Of a stretch of DNA of 64,000 nucleotides, positions 32,550 through 41,943 are shown piece by piece; position 1 is the stretch's first letter; each line of letters begins with the position of its first letter. The notes beneath the pieces were generated by a model that did not search any database, was not told the DNA's origin, and was given only the letters and a program-made list of their open reading frames with translations. Position numbers and translations under genes: made by a program. Source of the DNA: Salinispora tropica CNB-440 (lineage in GTDB: Bacteria > Actinomycetota > Actinomycetes > Mycobacteriales > Micromonosporaceae); assembly GCF_000016425.1 (NCBI RefSeq), contig NC_009380.1, positions 3,414,144 through 3,478,143 on the forward strand, read 5' to 3'.

Positions 32550-34760
32550 TCAGCCACGGTTCAGCCGGTCGAGCCAGCGGCGCAACTCGCCGAACGGGCC
32601 ACGGTCGTCGCCGGGCTCCCGTTGCGGCCCACGACCCTGTTCAGGGTCCTCGGCCGGGGTACGCGGATCACCGACCAGCTCCGGACTGGGCGCGACAAAC
32701 CCCTGCTCCGGCTCTCCCTGCACGGCAGTGGAGATCACCTCGGCGACCGCGTCGATCACCTGCGCCTGCACCGCCTTGCCCACCAGGTCGGTCGTGTCGT
32801 CGGGGTTCGCGGCGATGCCGGCGACCGCGACCTGCGGGGTGAAGCCGACGAAGGTCTCCGTGGCGTTTCCCTCGGAGCTGCCGGTCTTGCCGGCGACCGG
32901 CCGGCCATCCAGGATCTGGTTCACCGAGGTGGCGGTGCCGCCGTTGCACTGGTCAGCCGAGGAGCGCTGGCCGACCGGGCAGCGGGCGGCATCGGTGGCG
33001 GCCCGCGCCACATCCGCGTCGAGCACCCGCTCGCAGGAGGGCCCGACCGACACCGCCGAGCCGTCCGGCGCAGTCACCGAGACCACCGGCAGCGGCGCGC
33101 AGTACGTCCCCTCCGCCGCGACGGTGGCGTACGCGTTGGCCAGGTCCAGCGGGGTGGCGGCGGCCACGCCGAGGGTGAACGAACCCCAGTTCTCGGCGTT
33201 GTTCTCCGCGAACGCCGCGTCGGCCTCGGACCGGAAGGTGATGCCGAGACGCTGCGCCATCTCCACCACCTTCTCCGGCCCGACCTGCTCGGAGAGCCAG
33301 ACGAAGTACGTGTTCACCGAACGACCGAAGCCGTCCCACATCATCCGATAGCCGTCCATCCACTCCGGGTTGGAGTTGGCCGGGCACCAGCGTCCGTCGC
33401 AGCTGCCGTCGCCCTCGGCCTCGTACCGGGTGGGCAACTGGCTCGGCGCGTCGAAGCCGGTGGAGAGGGGCATCCCCGCTTCCAGGGCGGCGAGCATGGT
33501 GAACAGCTTGAAGGTCGAACCGGCCTGGTAGCCGGCGACGCTGTCGCCACCGGAGATCAGTGGGTTCACCGTGTTCGGGTAGTTCGGCTGCCCGGCCGGG
33601 TTCGCCTCCAGGCTGTAGTGCCGGTTCACCGCCATCGCGAGCACTCGGCCGGTGCCGGGCTCCACCGCCGCGACCGGCAACGCTCGCTCGTTGTCGTACC
33701 CGTAGACGCTGGTGACCTGCTGCTGCGCCGTCGCCTGGACCGCCGGATCCAGCGAGGTGACCACGGTGTAGCCGCCCCGGCGCAGTGCCTGTTCCCGCTC
33801 CTCGACGGTCTCACCGAAGGCCGGCTGGGTGAGCCACCACTGGCGTAGGTAGTCGCAGAAGAAGCCCCAGTCGTCGTTGCCGTTGGCCGGGGCGGTGCAG
33901 CCGTTGGGCTGGGCGGTGGGGCGCAGCGTCAGCGGCTCCACCTTCGTGGTGGCGGCCTCACCGGCGGTGATCTCGCCGGTGGCGACCATCGCGTCGAGCA
34001 CGTACGCCCGCCGGACCAGCGCCGCCTCCTGGTCGCCGTCGATCGGGTTGTACGCCTCGGGCGACTGCACCAGGCCGGCGAGCAGCGCCGATTCGCTGAG
34101 GGTCAGCTCCGCCGGGGTCTTGGCGAAGTACCGCTGGCTGGCCGCCGAGACACCGTACGCGCCGGAGCCGAAGTAGGCGATGTTCAGGTAACGGTTGAGG
34201 ATCTCGTCCTTGCTGAGCCGCTGCTCGAGCGCGTTGGCGTACCGGATCTCCTGAAGCTTGCGCTCGACCGTCTGCTCGGTTGCCGCGGCGCGTTCCTCGG
34301 CCGTCAGTCCGGGATCGGTCTTGAGCACGTTGCGGACGTACTGCATGGTCAACGTCGAGCCACCCTGCGCGGTCTCGCCGCCGGTCACGTTGGCGACCAG
34401 GGCCCGGGCCATCCCCCGCAGGTCCACGCCACCGTGGTCGTAGAAGCGGCGATCCTCGGCCGCCACGATCGCCGCCTGCATCGACGGTGCGATCTCGTCG
34501 AGCCCCACGTCGGTACGGTTGACGTCGTAGAAGCTCGTGATCAACGTCGTGCCGTCGTTGGCGTACAGGTAGGAGCGCTGCGGTGTGGCCGGGGTCCGCA
34601 GCGCATCCGGCAGCGACGAGTAGCTCCCGAGCACCGACCGGGCCGCGAACCCGAGCAGCAGGTTGCCGGGCAGCACGGCGACCGCCAGGACAACACCAGC
34701 AAGCAGGCCGGCGAGCAGCACGGTGAACAGCCGAGACAACGGCGTACGGGGCAGGGCCAT
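32550..34760 (-). CDS. Bifunctional class A penicillin-binding protein
   Basis: A 736-residue peptidoglycan synthase. One membrane helix (about 11-32) anchors it. The GT51 transglycosylase domain carries AAEDRRFYDHGGVDLRGMAR (catalytic Glu102) and GGSTLTMQYVRN. The transpeptidase domain has S415-T-F-K418 (AGSTFKLF), S481-V-N483 and K625-T-G627. The C-terminal tail is Pro/Glu/Arg-rich. It polymerises glycan and cross-links stems outside the membrane. The ATG at 34760 (MALPRTPLS) is preferred over 34826, as the longer form adds no known sequence. Normal length for actinobacterial class A enzymes. Confidence 0.93.
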   Translation of the reverse strand: MALPRTPLSRLFTVLLAGLLAGVVLAVAVLPGNLLLGFAARSVLGSYSSLPDALRTPATPQRSYLYANDGTTLITSFYDVNRTDVGLDEIAPSMQAAIVAAEDRRFYDHGGVDLRGMARALVANVTGGETAQGGSTLTMQYVRNVLKTDPGLTAEERAAATEQTVERKLQEIRYANALEQRLSKDEILNRYLNIAYFGSGAYGVSAASQRYFAKTPAELTLSESALLAGLVQSPEAYNPIDGDQEAALVRRAYVLDAMVATGEITAGEAATTKVEPLTLRPTAQPNGCTAPANGNDDWGFFCDYLRQWWLTQPAFGETVEEREQALRRGGYTVVTSLDPAVQATAQQQVTSVYGYDNERALPVAAVEPGTGRVLAMAVNRHYSLEANPAGQPNYPNTVNPLISGGDSVAGYQAGSTFKLFTMLAALEAGMPLSTGFDAPSQLPTRYEAEGDGSCDGRWCPANSNPEWMDGYRMMWDGFGRSVNTYFVWLSEQVGPEKVVEMAQRLGITFRSEADAAFAENNAENWGSFTLGVAAATPLDLANAYATVAAEGTYCAPLPVVSVTAPDGSAVSVGPSCERVLDADVARAATDAARCPVGQRSSADQCNGGTATSVNQILDGRPVAGKTGSSEGNATETFVGFTPQVAVAGIAANPDDTTDLVGKAVQAQVIDAVAEVISTAVQGEPEQGFVAPSPELVGDPRTPAEDPEQGRGPQREPGDDRGPFGELRRWLDRLNRG

Positions 34761-34912
34761 GGAGTCCAGGATTGCCAGGAAATACGCGAACCGGCCAGCC
34801 TGAACGACGACTGTCAGCCAATTCACCGGCTACTGCCAGCAGTTTCACGGCTCAACCGCCCGGGGCATCGCTCCGGTGGATAAAACGGGCATGAGATCGC
34901 ACACCGCCGGAT

Positions 34913-35362
34913 TTACCAGGTTTTACCGGCTTGTTCCCTAATTGTATGGTTAATACGATTAAAGAAGTTGGCCAGGGCGATCTGGAGGGTTATCGCACCC
35001 AGTTGCTCCTCGCTGAAGTGTGCGGCGGCGGCGTCCCAGATCTGGTCGGTCACGCCCGCTGCACCGTCCTGGATCCGGGTGGCCGCTTCCGCCAGGGCGA
35101 AGGCCGCCCGCTCCGCCTCGGTGTAGAAGGGCGTATTACGCCAGGCGATCACGTTGTGCAACCGCTCCTCTGTCTCGCCGACCTCCTTCGCGGACCGAAG
35201 CGAGGTGAAGACACACGGGCTGCAACCGTTGATCTGGCTGATTCGCAGGTGAATCAGGGACAGCAGACCCGGGGCGACGCCCCCGGCATGAATCGCCTTG
35301 CCGAGATGCTGGACCGCTGTCATCACGTCGGGACTGGTCAGACTTGGCATACGCGTTTCCAT
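34913..35362 (-). CDS. AhpD-like carboxymuconolactone decarboxylase family protein
   Basis: A 149-residue helical protein with the redox motif INGCSPCVFTSLRSAKEVGE (CxxC plus downstream residues), as in AhpD-like alkylhydroperoxidases. ALAEAATRIQDG and FFNRINHTIRE complete the fold. It may act as a small peroxidase or disulfide reductase. Single gene with its own AT-rich upstream region; no redox partner next to it. Confidence 0.87.
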   Translation of the reverse strand: METRMPSLTSPDVMTAVQHLGKAIHAGGVAPGLLSLIHLRISQINGCSPCVFTSLRSAKEVGETEERLHNVIAWRNTPFYTEAERAAFALAEAATRIQDGAAGVTDQIWDAAAAHFSEEQLGAITLQIALANFFNRINHTIREQAGKTW

Positions 35363-35523
35363 CGGTGTGCTCCCTCATCGCTGGTTCAGCAGTGACCTGA
35401 GCCCCTCAGACCCTGGGGACTGTCACCAACCATGCGGGAGCAGAGCCGGGGAGGGTACCAACGTGTCTGAAACTAGCCCGACGATGGACCTGCCCGCCCT
35501 TCAGTGATCCCGGCCGAGACAGG

Positions 35524-36336
35524 TCAGCCCGCGGCCAGCGGTCCGCCGGTCCCGGCCGGACCGCTGGCGGCCGGCGCGGCCGTGGGGAGGCTGGCGTTGG
35601 CGGCATCGCGAACGATGTCCCGTGGCAGCAGACGGCCGGAGCGGTAGCCGATGCCGATGCCAGCGATCAGCGCGAAGATCGCGCCGAAGGTCTGCAACGA
35701 ACCAATCAGCGAACCCGCCAGGCCGAGCAGCGGCGCCGCGATCATCAACATCGCGCCGTCGCCCACGCTGAACATGCCCGAACGCGCGACCGCCCACCCG
35801 GTGGCCAGCCAGCCCAGGCTGTAGCAGGCAGCGCCGACCAGAACCAGGGCCCGGGCCGTGGTGCCAAAGACCGGCGTCTGCGCGGCCAAGCCCGCGAACG
35901 GCAACATCAACACCATGCCCGCGAGGCTGAACAGGAGCCCGGTCACCGCGGCCCGTCGACTCCGGGTCGCCGCCAGCAGACCGGCCAGCGCGAGCACCGC
36001 GAGCAGCCCCAGCCAGGTCGCCAGCAGCCAACTCACCAGGTAGAGCGGGCGGCCGCTGGTCGGGTACGGCGCGTTGCCGATGCCCCGGTCGCTCGCCATC
36101 GAGACGATCCCAAAGAGGACCGCGTACGCGGGCAGCAGCCACACCGCCGCGCGGGCCAGTCGGCGGATCGACCACGCCCAGGTCGCGTCGGTGGCTGGCC
36201 GGGTCGGCGGCGGGTCCCCGATGAACGGCAACACTCCGAACCCGCCACCGGCACGGCGGGTGCCCAGTGGTGCGATCGGGTCGTGCGCCCCGGTTTCCGA
36301 CGCCGAGGAGTGGCGTTGCCTGTCCGCCTTCTTCAT
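35524..36336 (-). CDS. Membrane protein of unknown function
   Basis: A 270-residue protein. A Pro-rich, charged N-terminal part (1-55) precedes about six membrane helices, for example AAVWLLPAYAVLFGIVSMA, YLVSWLLATWLGLLAVLALA and LLGLAGSLIGSLQTFGAIFA. A soluble C-terminal tail ends in Ala/Gly/Pro. No catalytic motif is recognised. It lies beside the SPFH/NfeD genes on the same strand, 138 bp beyond them. Confidence 0.7.
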   Translation of the reverse strand: MKKADRQRHSSASETGAHDPIAPLGTRRAGGGFGVLPFIGDPPPTRPATDATWAWSIRRLARAAVWLLPAYAVLFGIVSMASDRGIGNAPYPTSGRPLYLVSWLLATWLGLLAVLALAGLLAATRSRRAAVTGLLFSLAGMVLMLPFAGLAAQTPVFGTTARALVLVGAACYSLGWLATGWAVARSGMFSVGDGAMLMIAAPLLGLAGSLIGSLQTFGAIFALIAGIGIGYRSGRLLPRDIVRDAANASLPTAAPAASGPAGTGGPLAAG

Positions 36337-36474
36337 CCGTCACCTCGCTCCGCCCGAGCGGTGCGGGACGCACCGAGGCGCCCCGAAACCTGGTCACCAC
36401 CCGCCCTATGACTGATGGTGGCAGGCACCGGAGCGCCTCATGAGGTGTTCTCGCGTTATCGCCGACGTCGGCCG

Positions 36475-37584
36475 TCAGCCCCGCTTGCGCTGGTCGGTGG
36501 AGTCGTTCACCACACTGTCCCCGGAGACCGGCTCGGGTGCGGGCAGCCCCTTCGGCTCCGCGCCTCCGGCGGCCTGCGCCTCAGCGACGCGTACCTCGTT
36601 GTGGATCTCCTGCGCGGCGTCCGCGGCGGCCCGTGCGGCCTCGTCGGCCTCCCGCTCGACCTGGCTGGCGCCGTCGGCGGCCTCCGGCGACGGGGCGTCA
36701 TCAGCCATCTGGCTCAGGCCTCCCAGCGCGCCCCCCATGCCCTCCAGCGCCTTGGTCAGCTCGGCCGGGACGATCCAGACCTTGTTGGCGGAGCCGTTGG
36801 CGATCTGCGGCAGCGCCTGCAGGTACTGGTAGGCGAGCACCTTCTGGCTCGGGTTCGCCTGGTGAATCGCGTCGAAGACGGTACGGACCGCCTTCGCCTG
36901 CCCCTCGGCCTCAAGGATTCGGGCCTGCCGGTCACCGTCGGCGCGCAGCACTGCCGCCTGCTTCTCACCCTCTGCGGTGAGGATCTGCGACTCCTTGTGC
37001 CCCTCGGCGGTGAGGATCGCGGCCCGGCGGTCCCGCTCGGCGCGCATCTGCTTCTCCATCGAGTCCCGAATGCTCGGCGGCGGCTCGATCGCCTTGATCT
37101 CCACCCGGGTCACCTTGATGCCCCACCGACCGGTGGTCTCGTCCAGCACGCCGGAGAGGTGCCGGTTGATCTCCTCCCGGCTGGTCAGCGCCCGCTCCAG
37201 ATCAAGAGAGCCGATGACATTGCGCAGTGTGGTCACCGTGAGCTGCTCGATGGCCTGCAGGAAGTTCGAGATCTCGTAGGTGGCGTGGAAGGAGTCCACC
37301 ACCTTGAAATACAGCACGGTGTCGATCGATACGACCAGGTTGTCCGAGGTGATGACCGGCTGCGGCGGGAAGCTGACTACCTGCTCGCGCATGTCGACCT
37401 TGGTGCGTACCGCATCGATGAAGGGCACCAGCATGTTCAGCCCCGGGTCGAGCGTGCGCTTGTATCGGCCGAGCCGCTCCACCACGTCCTGGCGCTGCTG
37501 CGGCACGATCCGCACCGCCTGGGCCAGAGTCACCACGCCAATAATCGCCAGAGCTATCAACAGGACCGGCAACAGGAAGTCCAT
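36475..37584 (-). CDS. SPFH/band 7 (stomatin-like) membrane protein
   Basis: A 369-residue protein: one N-terminal membrane helix (LLPVLLIALAIIGVVTLAQA), the SPFH domain (VPQQRQDVVERLGRYKRTLD, LYFKVVDSFHATYEISNFLQ, NVIGSLDLERALTSREEIN) and an Ala/Glu-rich coiled coil (ILTAEGHKESQILTAEGEKQ). It forms membrane-associated oligomers that organise lipid microdomains. It is 4 bp downstream of an nfeD gene, its usual partner. The order nfeD-SPFH near ferrochelatase is also seen in mycobacteria (Rv1487-Rv1488). Confidence 0.92.
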   Translation of the reverse strand: MDFLLPVLLIALAIIGVVTLAQAVRIVPQQRQDVVERLGRYKRTLDPGLNMLVPFIDAVRTKVDMREQVVSFPPQPVITSDNLVVSIDTVLYFKVVDSFHATYEISNFLQAIEQLTVTTLRNVIGSLDLERALTSREEINRHLSGVLDETTGRWGIKVTRVEIKAIEPPPSIRDSMEKQMRAERDRRAAILTAEGHKESQILTAEGEKQAAVLRADGDRQARILEAEGQAKAVRTVFDAIHQANPSQKVLAYQYLQALPQIANGSANKVWIVPAELTKALEGMGGALGGLSQMADDAPSPEAADGASQVEREADEAARAAADAAQEIHNEVRVAEAQAAGGAEPKGLPAPEPVSGDSVVNDSTDQRKRG

Positions 37585-37588
37585 CTAC

Positions 37589-38059
37589 TCACCTTTTCGT
37601 CTCAGGTAGCTCGCCGGGCCGGGAAACATCATCCCGCCACACCTGCGCGGTAGCTCCGCGCACCTGGATCACCTGCACCCGGTCCCCCGGCGCGAAGACT
37701 TGGGTCGCGTCGTAGGAACGGGCCTGCCACAGCTCGCCGTCGATCTTGACAAGACCGTTGTCGGCGTCGACCCGCTCCAGCACGAGGGCTGTGTTCCCCT
37801 CGATCGCTCCGACGCCGAATGCGCGATCCTCGGTCGAGGTGAGGGTAGTCCGACGCCGCAACGCCGGGCGGGCACCCAGCAAGGTCAGCGCCGAGACCAC
37901 GGCGAAGACGACCGCCTGAATCTCCACGGGCGCCCCGAGCGCGGCCGCGCCGGCAGCCGCGAACGCCCCGACCGCAAACATAATCAGGAACAACGTCGTC
38001 GTAAAGATCTCGGCGACGGCGAGCACCACCCCAACGACAATCCACAGCACCGCGTCCAC
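37589..38059 (-). CDS. NfeD family membrane protein
   Basis: A 156-residue protein. Three or four short membrane helices (VLWIVVGVVLAVAEIFTTTL, AAGAAALGAPVEIQAVVF) are followed by an OB-fold NfeD domain with NTALVLERVDADNGLVKIDG, LWQARSY and PGDRVQVIQVRG. It partners the SPFH protein 4 bp downstream. The GTG at 38059 matches the family start. Start of a two-gene operon. Confidence 0.9.
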   Translation of the reverse strand: MDAVLWIVVGVVLAVAEIFTTTLFLIMFAVGAFAAAGAAALGAPVEIQAVVFAVVSALTLLGARPALRRRTTLTSTEDRAFGVGAIEGNTALVLERVDADNGLVKIDGELWQARSYDATQVFAPGDRVQVIQVRGATAQVWRDDVSRPGELPETKR

Positions 38060-38151
38060 ACCACGATCGTGACACGCCGGTGCACGTGTCATCGAGTCGC
38101 CGTCTGGCCGTAGCCCTGCGGCACGGTTCAGGCGGGCTCAGCTCGTCGGGC

Positions 38152-38967
38152 TCAGCTCGTCGGTTCGGTGACGAAATCGATCAACCGCTCCACTGAGTTG
38201 ATCAAGGGCGTCTCGACATCGGCGAAGGAGTTCACCCGGGACAGGATCCGCCGCCACAACTCGGCGGGCTCGGCCACACCGAGCGCCGCACAGACCCCCT
38301 CTTTCCAGGGCTGTCCGGGCGGCACCACCGGCCAGGCCGAGATGTTGAGCGCGGCCGGCCGTACCGCCTGCCACACGTCGACGTAGGGGTGCCCGGTCAC
38401 CAACACGTGCGGCGAGGTCACCCGGGCCACCACCCGGCTCTCCTTGGAACCAGGGACGAGGTGATCAACAAGTACGCCGAGCCGCCGGCCCGGGCCGGGG
38501 GCGAACTCGCGTACCCGGACGGCGAGATCGTCGATCCCGTCCAGCGGCTCCACCACCACACCCTCGACGCGCAGGTCGTCGCCCCAGATCCGCTCCACCA
38601 ACGCGGCGTCGTGCACCCCCTCCACCCAGATCCGGCTCGCCTTCGCCACCTGGGCCCGGACGGTGTCCACGGCGATCGAGCCAGAGGCGGTCCGCCGCCG
38701 AGCGGCCGGCACCGTCGGCCGGGAGGGGCGACGCAGCGTCACCGGCTCGCCATCAAGCAGAAACGCCGCCGGCAGCAGGGGAAAGGTGCGTCGCCGTCGA
38801 TGCCGATCCTCGAGCACCACCGCGCCGGCCTCGAACCCGACCACTGCGCCGCAGAACCCCGAGTCGGCATCCTCGACCACCAGGTCGAGCTCCGCGGCAA
38901 CCTCCGGGGTGACCCGGCGCCGCCGCCAGTCCCCCGCCAACACGTCATGGTCGTAACGCCCCGCCAT
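38152..38967 (-). CDS. DUF3097 family protein
   Basis: A 271-residue conserved actinobacterial protein. KASRIWVEGVHDAALVERIW is the hallmark (Toprim-like EGxxD/H), with GVLVDHLVPGSKESRV and VLVTGHPYVDVWQAVRP. The acidic and His residues in these motifs suggest a metal-dependent nucleic-acid or phosphoryl function, but the family's role is not known to me. The ATG at 38967 fits the family N terminus (YDHDVLAGDWRRRRVTPEV). Confidence 0.88.
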   Translation of the reverse strand: MAGRYDHDVLAGDWRRRRVTPEVAAELDLVVEDADSGFCGAVVGFEAGAVVLEDRHRRRRTFPLLPAAFLLDGEPVTLRRPSRPTVPAARRRTASGSIAVDTVRAQVAKASRIWVEGVHDAALVERIWGDDLRVEGVVVEPLDGIDDLAVRVREFAPGPGRRLGVLVDHLVPGSKESRVVARVTSPHVLVTGHPYVDVWQAVRPAALNISAWPVVPPGQPWKEGVCAALGVAEPAELWRRILSRVNSFADVETPLINSVERLIDFVTEPTS

Positions 38968-39165
38968 GCCGATCAAGCTAGCCGCACCCGGGCTCCCCCG
39001 CGCCCCGGCACGCCGGCCCGCGCTGCCTGACTCGAGGGCAGAGCCACCAGTACGGCGCCGGCCGGAACCATCCGTCGAGGCAGAACGAGACGCGCGATCA
39101 GGACCGCTGCGCCGGCTGGTGCGGCAGCCGAGACAGGGGTGGGCGGGAGGACGTACCCTTTCGGC

Positions 39166-39960
39166 ATGTCCACCCCCGCAGCGGGCGCGGTCACCCTCGC
39201 GCCACGCCGGTCCAGCCGGTTCGTTGCCTGGGTGCGCGCGTGGCGTGCCGGGCTGGTGCCGTTCGACGAAGTCGCCGACGCCATCGCCGGTGACGAGGAG
39301 CATCTGGTTGCCGACGCACCCGGAACCTGGACCGATGTCCCCCTGCCCGAGGCCCTGCCCACGCTCGCCAAGCTCTCGCCCGACGTGATCCGCCTGGTGC
39401 TGCCCGCGCCCGGTGACCCGCGCGGGCTGCCCGGCCCGGGTGACTTCGCCGGTGCCGCTCTGCTCGCCGCCGAGGGAGTGGTCGCCGGTGCGCTCGGCCT
39501 GGTCCCGCACCTACGCACGCACACCTCCGGCTCCGGGGACGTCTTCGAGACCGTGCTGTGGCGGGTCTACCCGCTGCCGCCCGACGCGCCGGCCGCATCG
39601 CACCATCTCCCCGGCGCGGCGGAGGCCGAGGCGGAGCTGGCCGCCGCCCTCGCCGAGACCACCGCCACGCTGACCCGCCTCGACGTCGCCCAGTGGCGGC
39701 CGGAGTTGGCCGGGGCGCTGGAGGCGCTGCGCCGTCCCGACGGCACCACCGACCTGCCGCCCGGCTTCGACCCCCGCGCCCGCCGGCTTTTCGCCCGCGC
39801 CGCCGTGCTGGATCGGGTGCTCGCCCTGGCGGGGCAGGCCGCGCCGGGGGGCGCGGTCAACAACTACGAGGCCCAGCAGCGCGACGCGGCGCTGCGCCCG
39901 TTGACCAGCGCCTGTCGGCAGGCGCTGGCCGCCGCCTGCAACGCCCCGCTACGCCCGTAG
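39166..39960 (+). CDS. Conserved hypothetical protein
   Basis: A 264-residue protein that I do not assign to a named family. It is soluble, Ala- and Leu-rich, with VAWVRAWRAGLVPFDEVADA, ALPTLAKLSPDVIRLVLPAP and GGAVNNYEAQQRDAALRPLT as distinctive segments. Codon use is normal, with strong GC at third positions, so the gene is real. It is divergent from DUF3097 and convergent with an HAD phosphatase. The ATG at 39166 is the best-placed start. Confidence 0.75.
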   Translation: MSTPAAGAVTLAPRRSSRFVAWVRAWRAGLVPFDEVADAIAGDEEHLVADAPGTWTDVPLPEALPTLAKLSPDVIRLVLPAPGDPRGLPGPGDFAGAALLAAEGVVAGALGLVPHLRTHTSGSGDVFETVLWRVYPLPPDAPAASHHLPGAAEAEAELAAALAETTATLTRLDVAQWRPELAGALEALRRPDGTTDLPPGFDPRARRLFARAAVLDRVLALAGQAAPGGAVNNYEAQQRDAALRPLTSACRQALAAACNAPLRP

Positions 39961-39966
39961 CGGGGC
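39943..39966. terminator. Terminator hairpin overlapping the stop codon
   Basis: A perfect 10-bp stem (39943-39952 with 39957-39966) around a 4-nt loop includes the stop codon of the upstream gene. A second small hairpin follows, so the convergent HAD gene is probably served too. Confidence 0.75.
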
Positions 39967-39992
39967 GGCGACCGCCAGCCGGCGGTTGGCCC

Positions 39993-40772
39993 TCAGATCT
40001 CGTCGATCAGGTCGGCCACCGAGCCGACGATCCGTGACGGCCGGTACGGGTAGCGCTCGGCCTCCGTCCGGCTGCTGATGCCGGTGAGCACCAGGATGGT
40101 CTCCAACCCCGCCTCCAGCCCGCAGAGGATGTCGGTATCCATCCGATCGCCGATCATCGCCGTCGACTCCGAGTGCGCGTCGATCGTGTTCAACGCCGAC
40201 CGCATCATCATCGGGTTCGGCTTCCCGACGAAGTACGGCTCCACGCCCGTCGCCTTCGACACCATCGCGGCGACCGAACCGGCGGCGGGCAGCGCGCCCT
40301 CCATCGACGGGCCGGTCACGTCGGGGTTCGTGCAGATGAAGCGGGCTCCGTCGTTGATCAGCCGGATCGCCCTGGTGATCGCCTCGAAGCTGTAGGTACG
40401 GGTCTCCCCCAACACCACGTAGTCGGGCGCGAAGTCGCTGAGCACGTAGCCGACCGCGTGCAGCGCCGTGGTCAGCCCGGCCTCCCCGATCACGTACGCG
40501 GTGCCGCCCGGCCGCTGATCGGCCAGGAACTGGGCGGTCGCCAACGCCGACGACCAGATCGCGGACTCCGGCACGTCCAGCCCCATCCGAACCAACCGGG
40601 CCTGTAGGTCGCGCGGAGTGTAGATGGAGTTGTTGGTCAGCACCAGGAACGGCCTGCCGGAGGAGCGCAGCCGGGCGATGAACTCCGGCGCGCCGGGCAC
40701 CGGCTGCCCCTCGTGCACCAGCACCCCGTCCATGTCGGTGAGCCAACTCTGGACAGGCTTACGATCATTCAT
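39993..40772 (-). CDS. HAD-IIA family phosphatase (NagD-like)
   Basis: A 259-residue HAD hydrolase. Motif I is LTDMDGVLVHEGQPVPGA (nucleophile Asp), motif II LTNNSIYTPRDL, motif III Lys in FVGKPNPMMM, and motif IV MIGDRMDTDILCGLEAG. The C2-type cap between them marks subfamily IIA, which dephosphorylates nucleotides or sugar phosphates. It lies 32 bp downstream of the ferrochelatase gene on the same strand and may be co-transcribed. Substrate unknown. Confidence 0.92.
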   Translation of the reverse strand: MNDRKPVQSWLTDMDGVLVHEGQPVPGAPEFIARLRSSGRPFLVLTNNSIYTPRDLQARLVRMGLDVPESAIWSSALATAQFLADQRPGGTAYVIGEAGLTTALHAVGYVLSDFAPDYVVLGETRTYSFEAITRAIRLINDGARFICTNPDVTGPSMEGALPAAGSVAAMVSKATGVEPYFVGKPNPMMMRSALNTIDAHSESTAMIGDRMDTDILCGLEAGLETILVLTGISSRTEAERYPYRPSRIVGSVADLIDEI

Positions 40773-40804
40773 CTCGTATCCCTGGTGTCGGGCCGCCGAA
40801 GCGG

Positions 40805-41836
40805 TCAGGAGGGGCGGCGGGCCGGGACGCAGCAGTCCGTCGGGCAGGTGTCCCACATCGGCAGGTCGCCGAGGCGCCGGCGCAGCGTCGCGCCAGCCGG
40901 ATCGGTACGCTCCCGGACCAGTTCGCGCACCATCGCCACGAACCGTGGATCGGTGCCCGGCGTGGCGGCGCGAGCGAAGTCCAGACCGAGCTGCTTGGCG
41001 GTCTCCCGGGCTTCGGTGTCCAGATCCCACACCACCTCCAGGTGGTCGGAGACGAACCCGATCGGGCTGACCACCACCCCGGTGACCCCCTGCCCGGGCA
41101 ACTCCACGAGGTGGTCGTTGACGTCCGGCTCCAGCCAGGGTACCTGTGGGGGCCCGGAACGACTCTGCCACACCAGGTCGTAGGCCAGGTCGGGGGCGGC
41201 AGCGGCGTGTACCAACCGAGCGGTCTCCGCCAACTGCGCCTCGTACCGGCCGCCGTGTGGGCCGGCCGCGGCCGCCGCGGAGGTGGGAATCGAGTGAGCG
41301 GTGAAGACGATTCGGGTGCTGTCCCGCCGGGCCGGGTCCAGCTGGGCCAACGCCGTCCGCACCGCATCGACGTGCGGCTCGACGAACCCGGGGTGGTCCC
41401 AGAACTGGCGCAGCTTCTCGATCACCGGGGCGTCCGGGCCGACCGCCGCCCGGGCCGCGGCGATGTCCTCCTGGTACTGGCGGCAGGAGGAGTATCCGCC
41501 GAGGGCGCTGGTCACGAAGGCCAGGGCCCGCTCGACCCCGTCGTCGCGCATCTGCGCCACCGTGTCGGCCAGCATCGGGTCCCAGTTCCGGTTTCCCCAG
41601 TAAATCGGCAGGTCAACACCGTTGGCGGCGAAGTCGTCCCGAACCGCGGCGAGCAGGTCCCGACACTGCTGGTTGATCGGCGACACCCCGCCGAAGTGCT
41701 GGTAGTGCTCAGCGACCTCGGCCAGCCGCTCCGGCGGCACGCCCCGGCCCCGGGTCACGTTCTGCAGAAACGGCATCACGTCCTCGGGCCGCTCCGGCCC
41801 ACCGAAAGAAACCAGCACCATCGCGTCGTACGCCAT
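40805..41836 (-). CDS. hemH: Ferrochelatase (coproporphyrin type expected)
   Basis: A 343-residue ferrochelatase. DAMVLVSFGGPERPEDVMPF opens the protein; FTAHSIPTSAAA has the metal-site His; VVVSPIGFVSDHLEVVWDLD is the second active-site block. The C terminus WDTCPTDCCVPARR has Cys331, 335 and 336, which with a central Cys (GGYSSCRQY) match the [2Fe-2S] ligands of actinobacterial enzymes. In Actinobacteria this enzyme inserts iron into coproporphyrin III, before decarboxylation to haem. It follows the fabG-fabI pair as in mycobacteria. Confidence 0.95.
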   Translation of the reverse strand: MAYDAMVLVSFGGPERPEDVMPFLQNVTRGRGVPPERLAEVAEHYQHFGGVSPINQQCRDLLAAVRDDFAANGVDLPIYWGNRNWDPMLADTVAQMRDDGVERALAFVTSALGGYSSCRQYQEDIAAARAAVGPDAPVIEKLRQFWDHPGFVEPHVDAVRTALAQLDPARRDSTRIVFTAHSIPTSAAAAAGPHGGRYEAQLAETARLVHAAAAPDLAYDLVWQSRSGPPQVPWLEPDVNDHLVELPGQGVTGVVVSPIGFVSDHLEVVWDLDTEARETAKQLGLDFARAATPGTDPRFVAMVRELVRERTDPAGATLRRRLGDLPMWDTCPTDCCVPARRPS

Positions 41837-41898
41837 GGCCCCATTCTTCCCCGATGCCTCGGCGACCTGACGACGGCCCCGGGCCACCTCGGTTCCCC

Positions 41899-41939
41899 GC
41901 CGACGGCCCCCGCGGCACACCGCGGCCGGGGCCGTCGGC
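41899..41939 (-). terminator. Terminator after fabI
   Basis: A perfect 12-bp stem (41899-41910 with 41928-41939) with an inner hairpin of its own, 5 bp past the fabI stop. It separates the fab genes from hemH. Confidence 0.85.
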
Positions 41940-41943
41940 TGGT

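Noticed and set aside
32044..33351. Large + strand open frame across the decayed gene and the penicillin-binding protein
   Set aside because: Antisense to a clear class A penicillin-binding protein, with Arg/Ser-rich translation.
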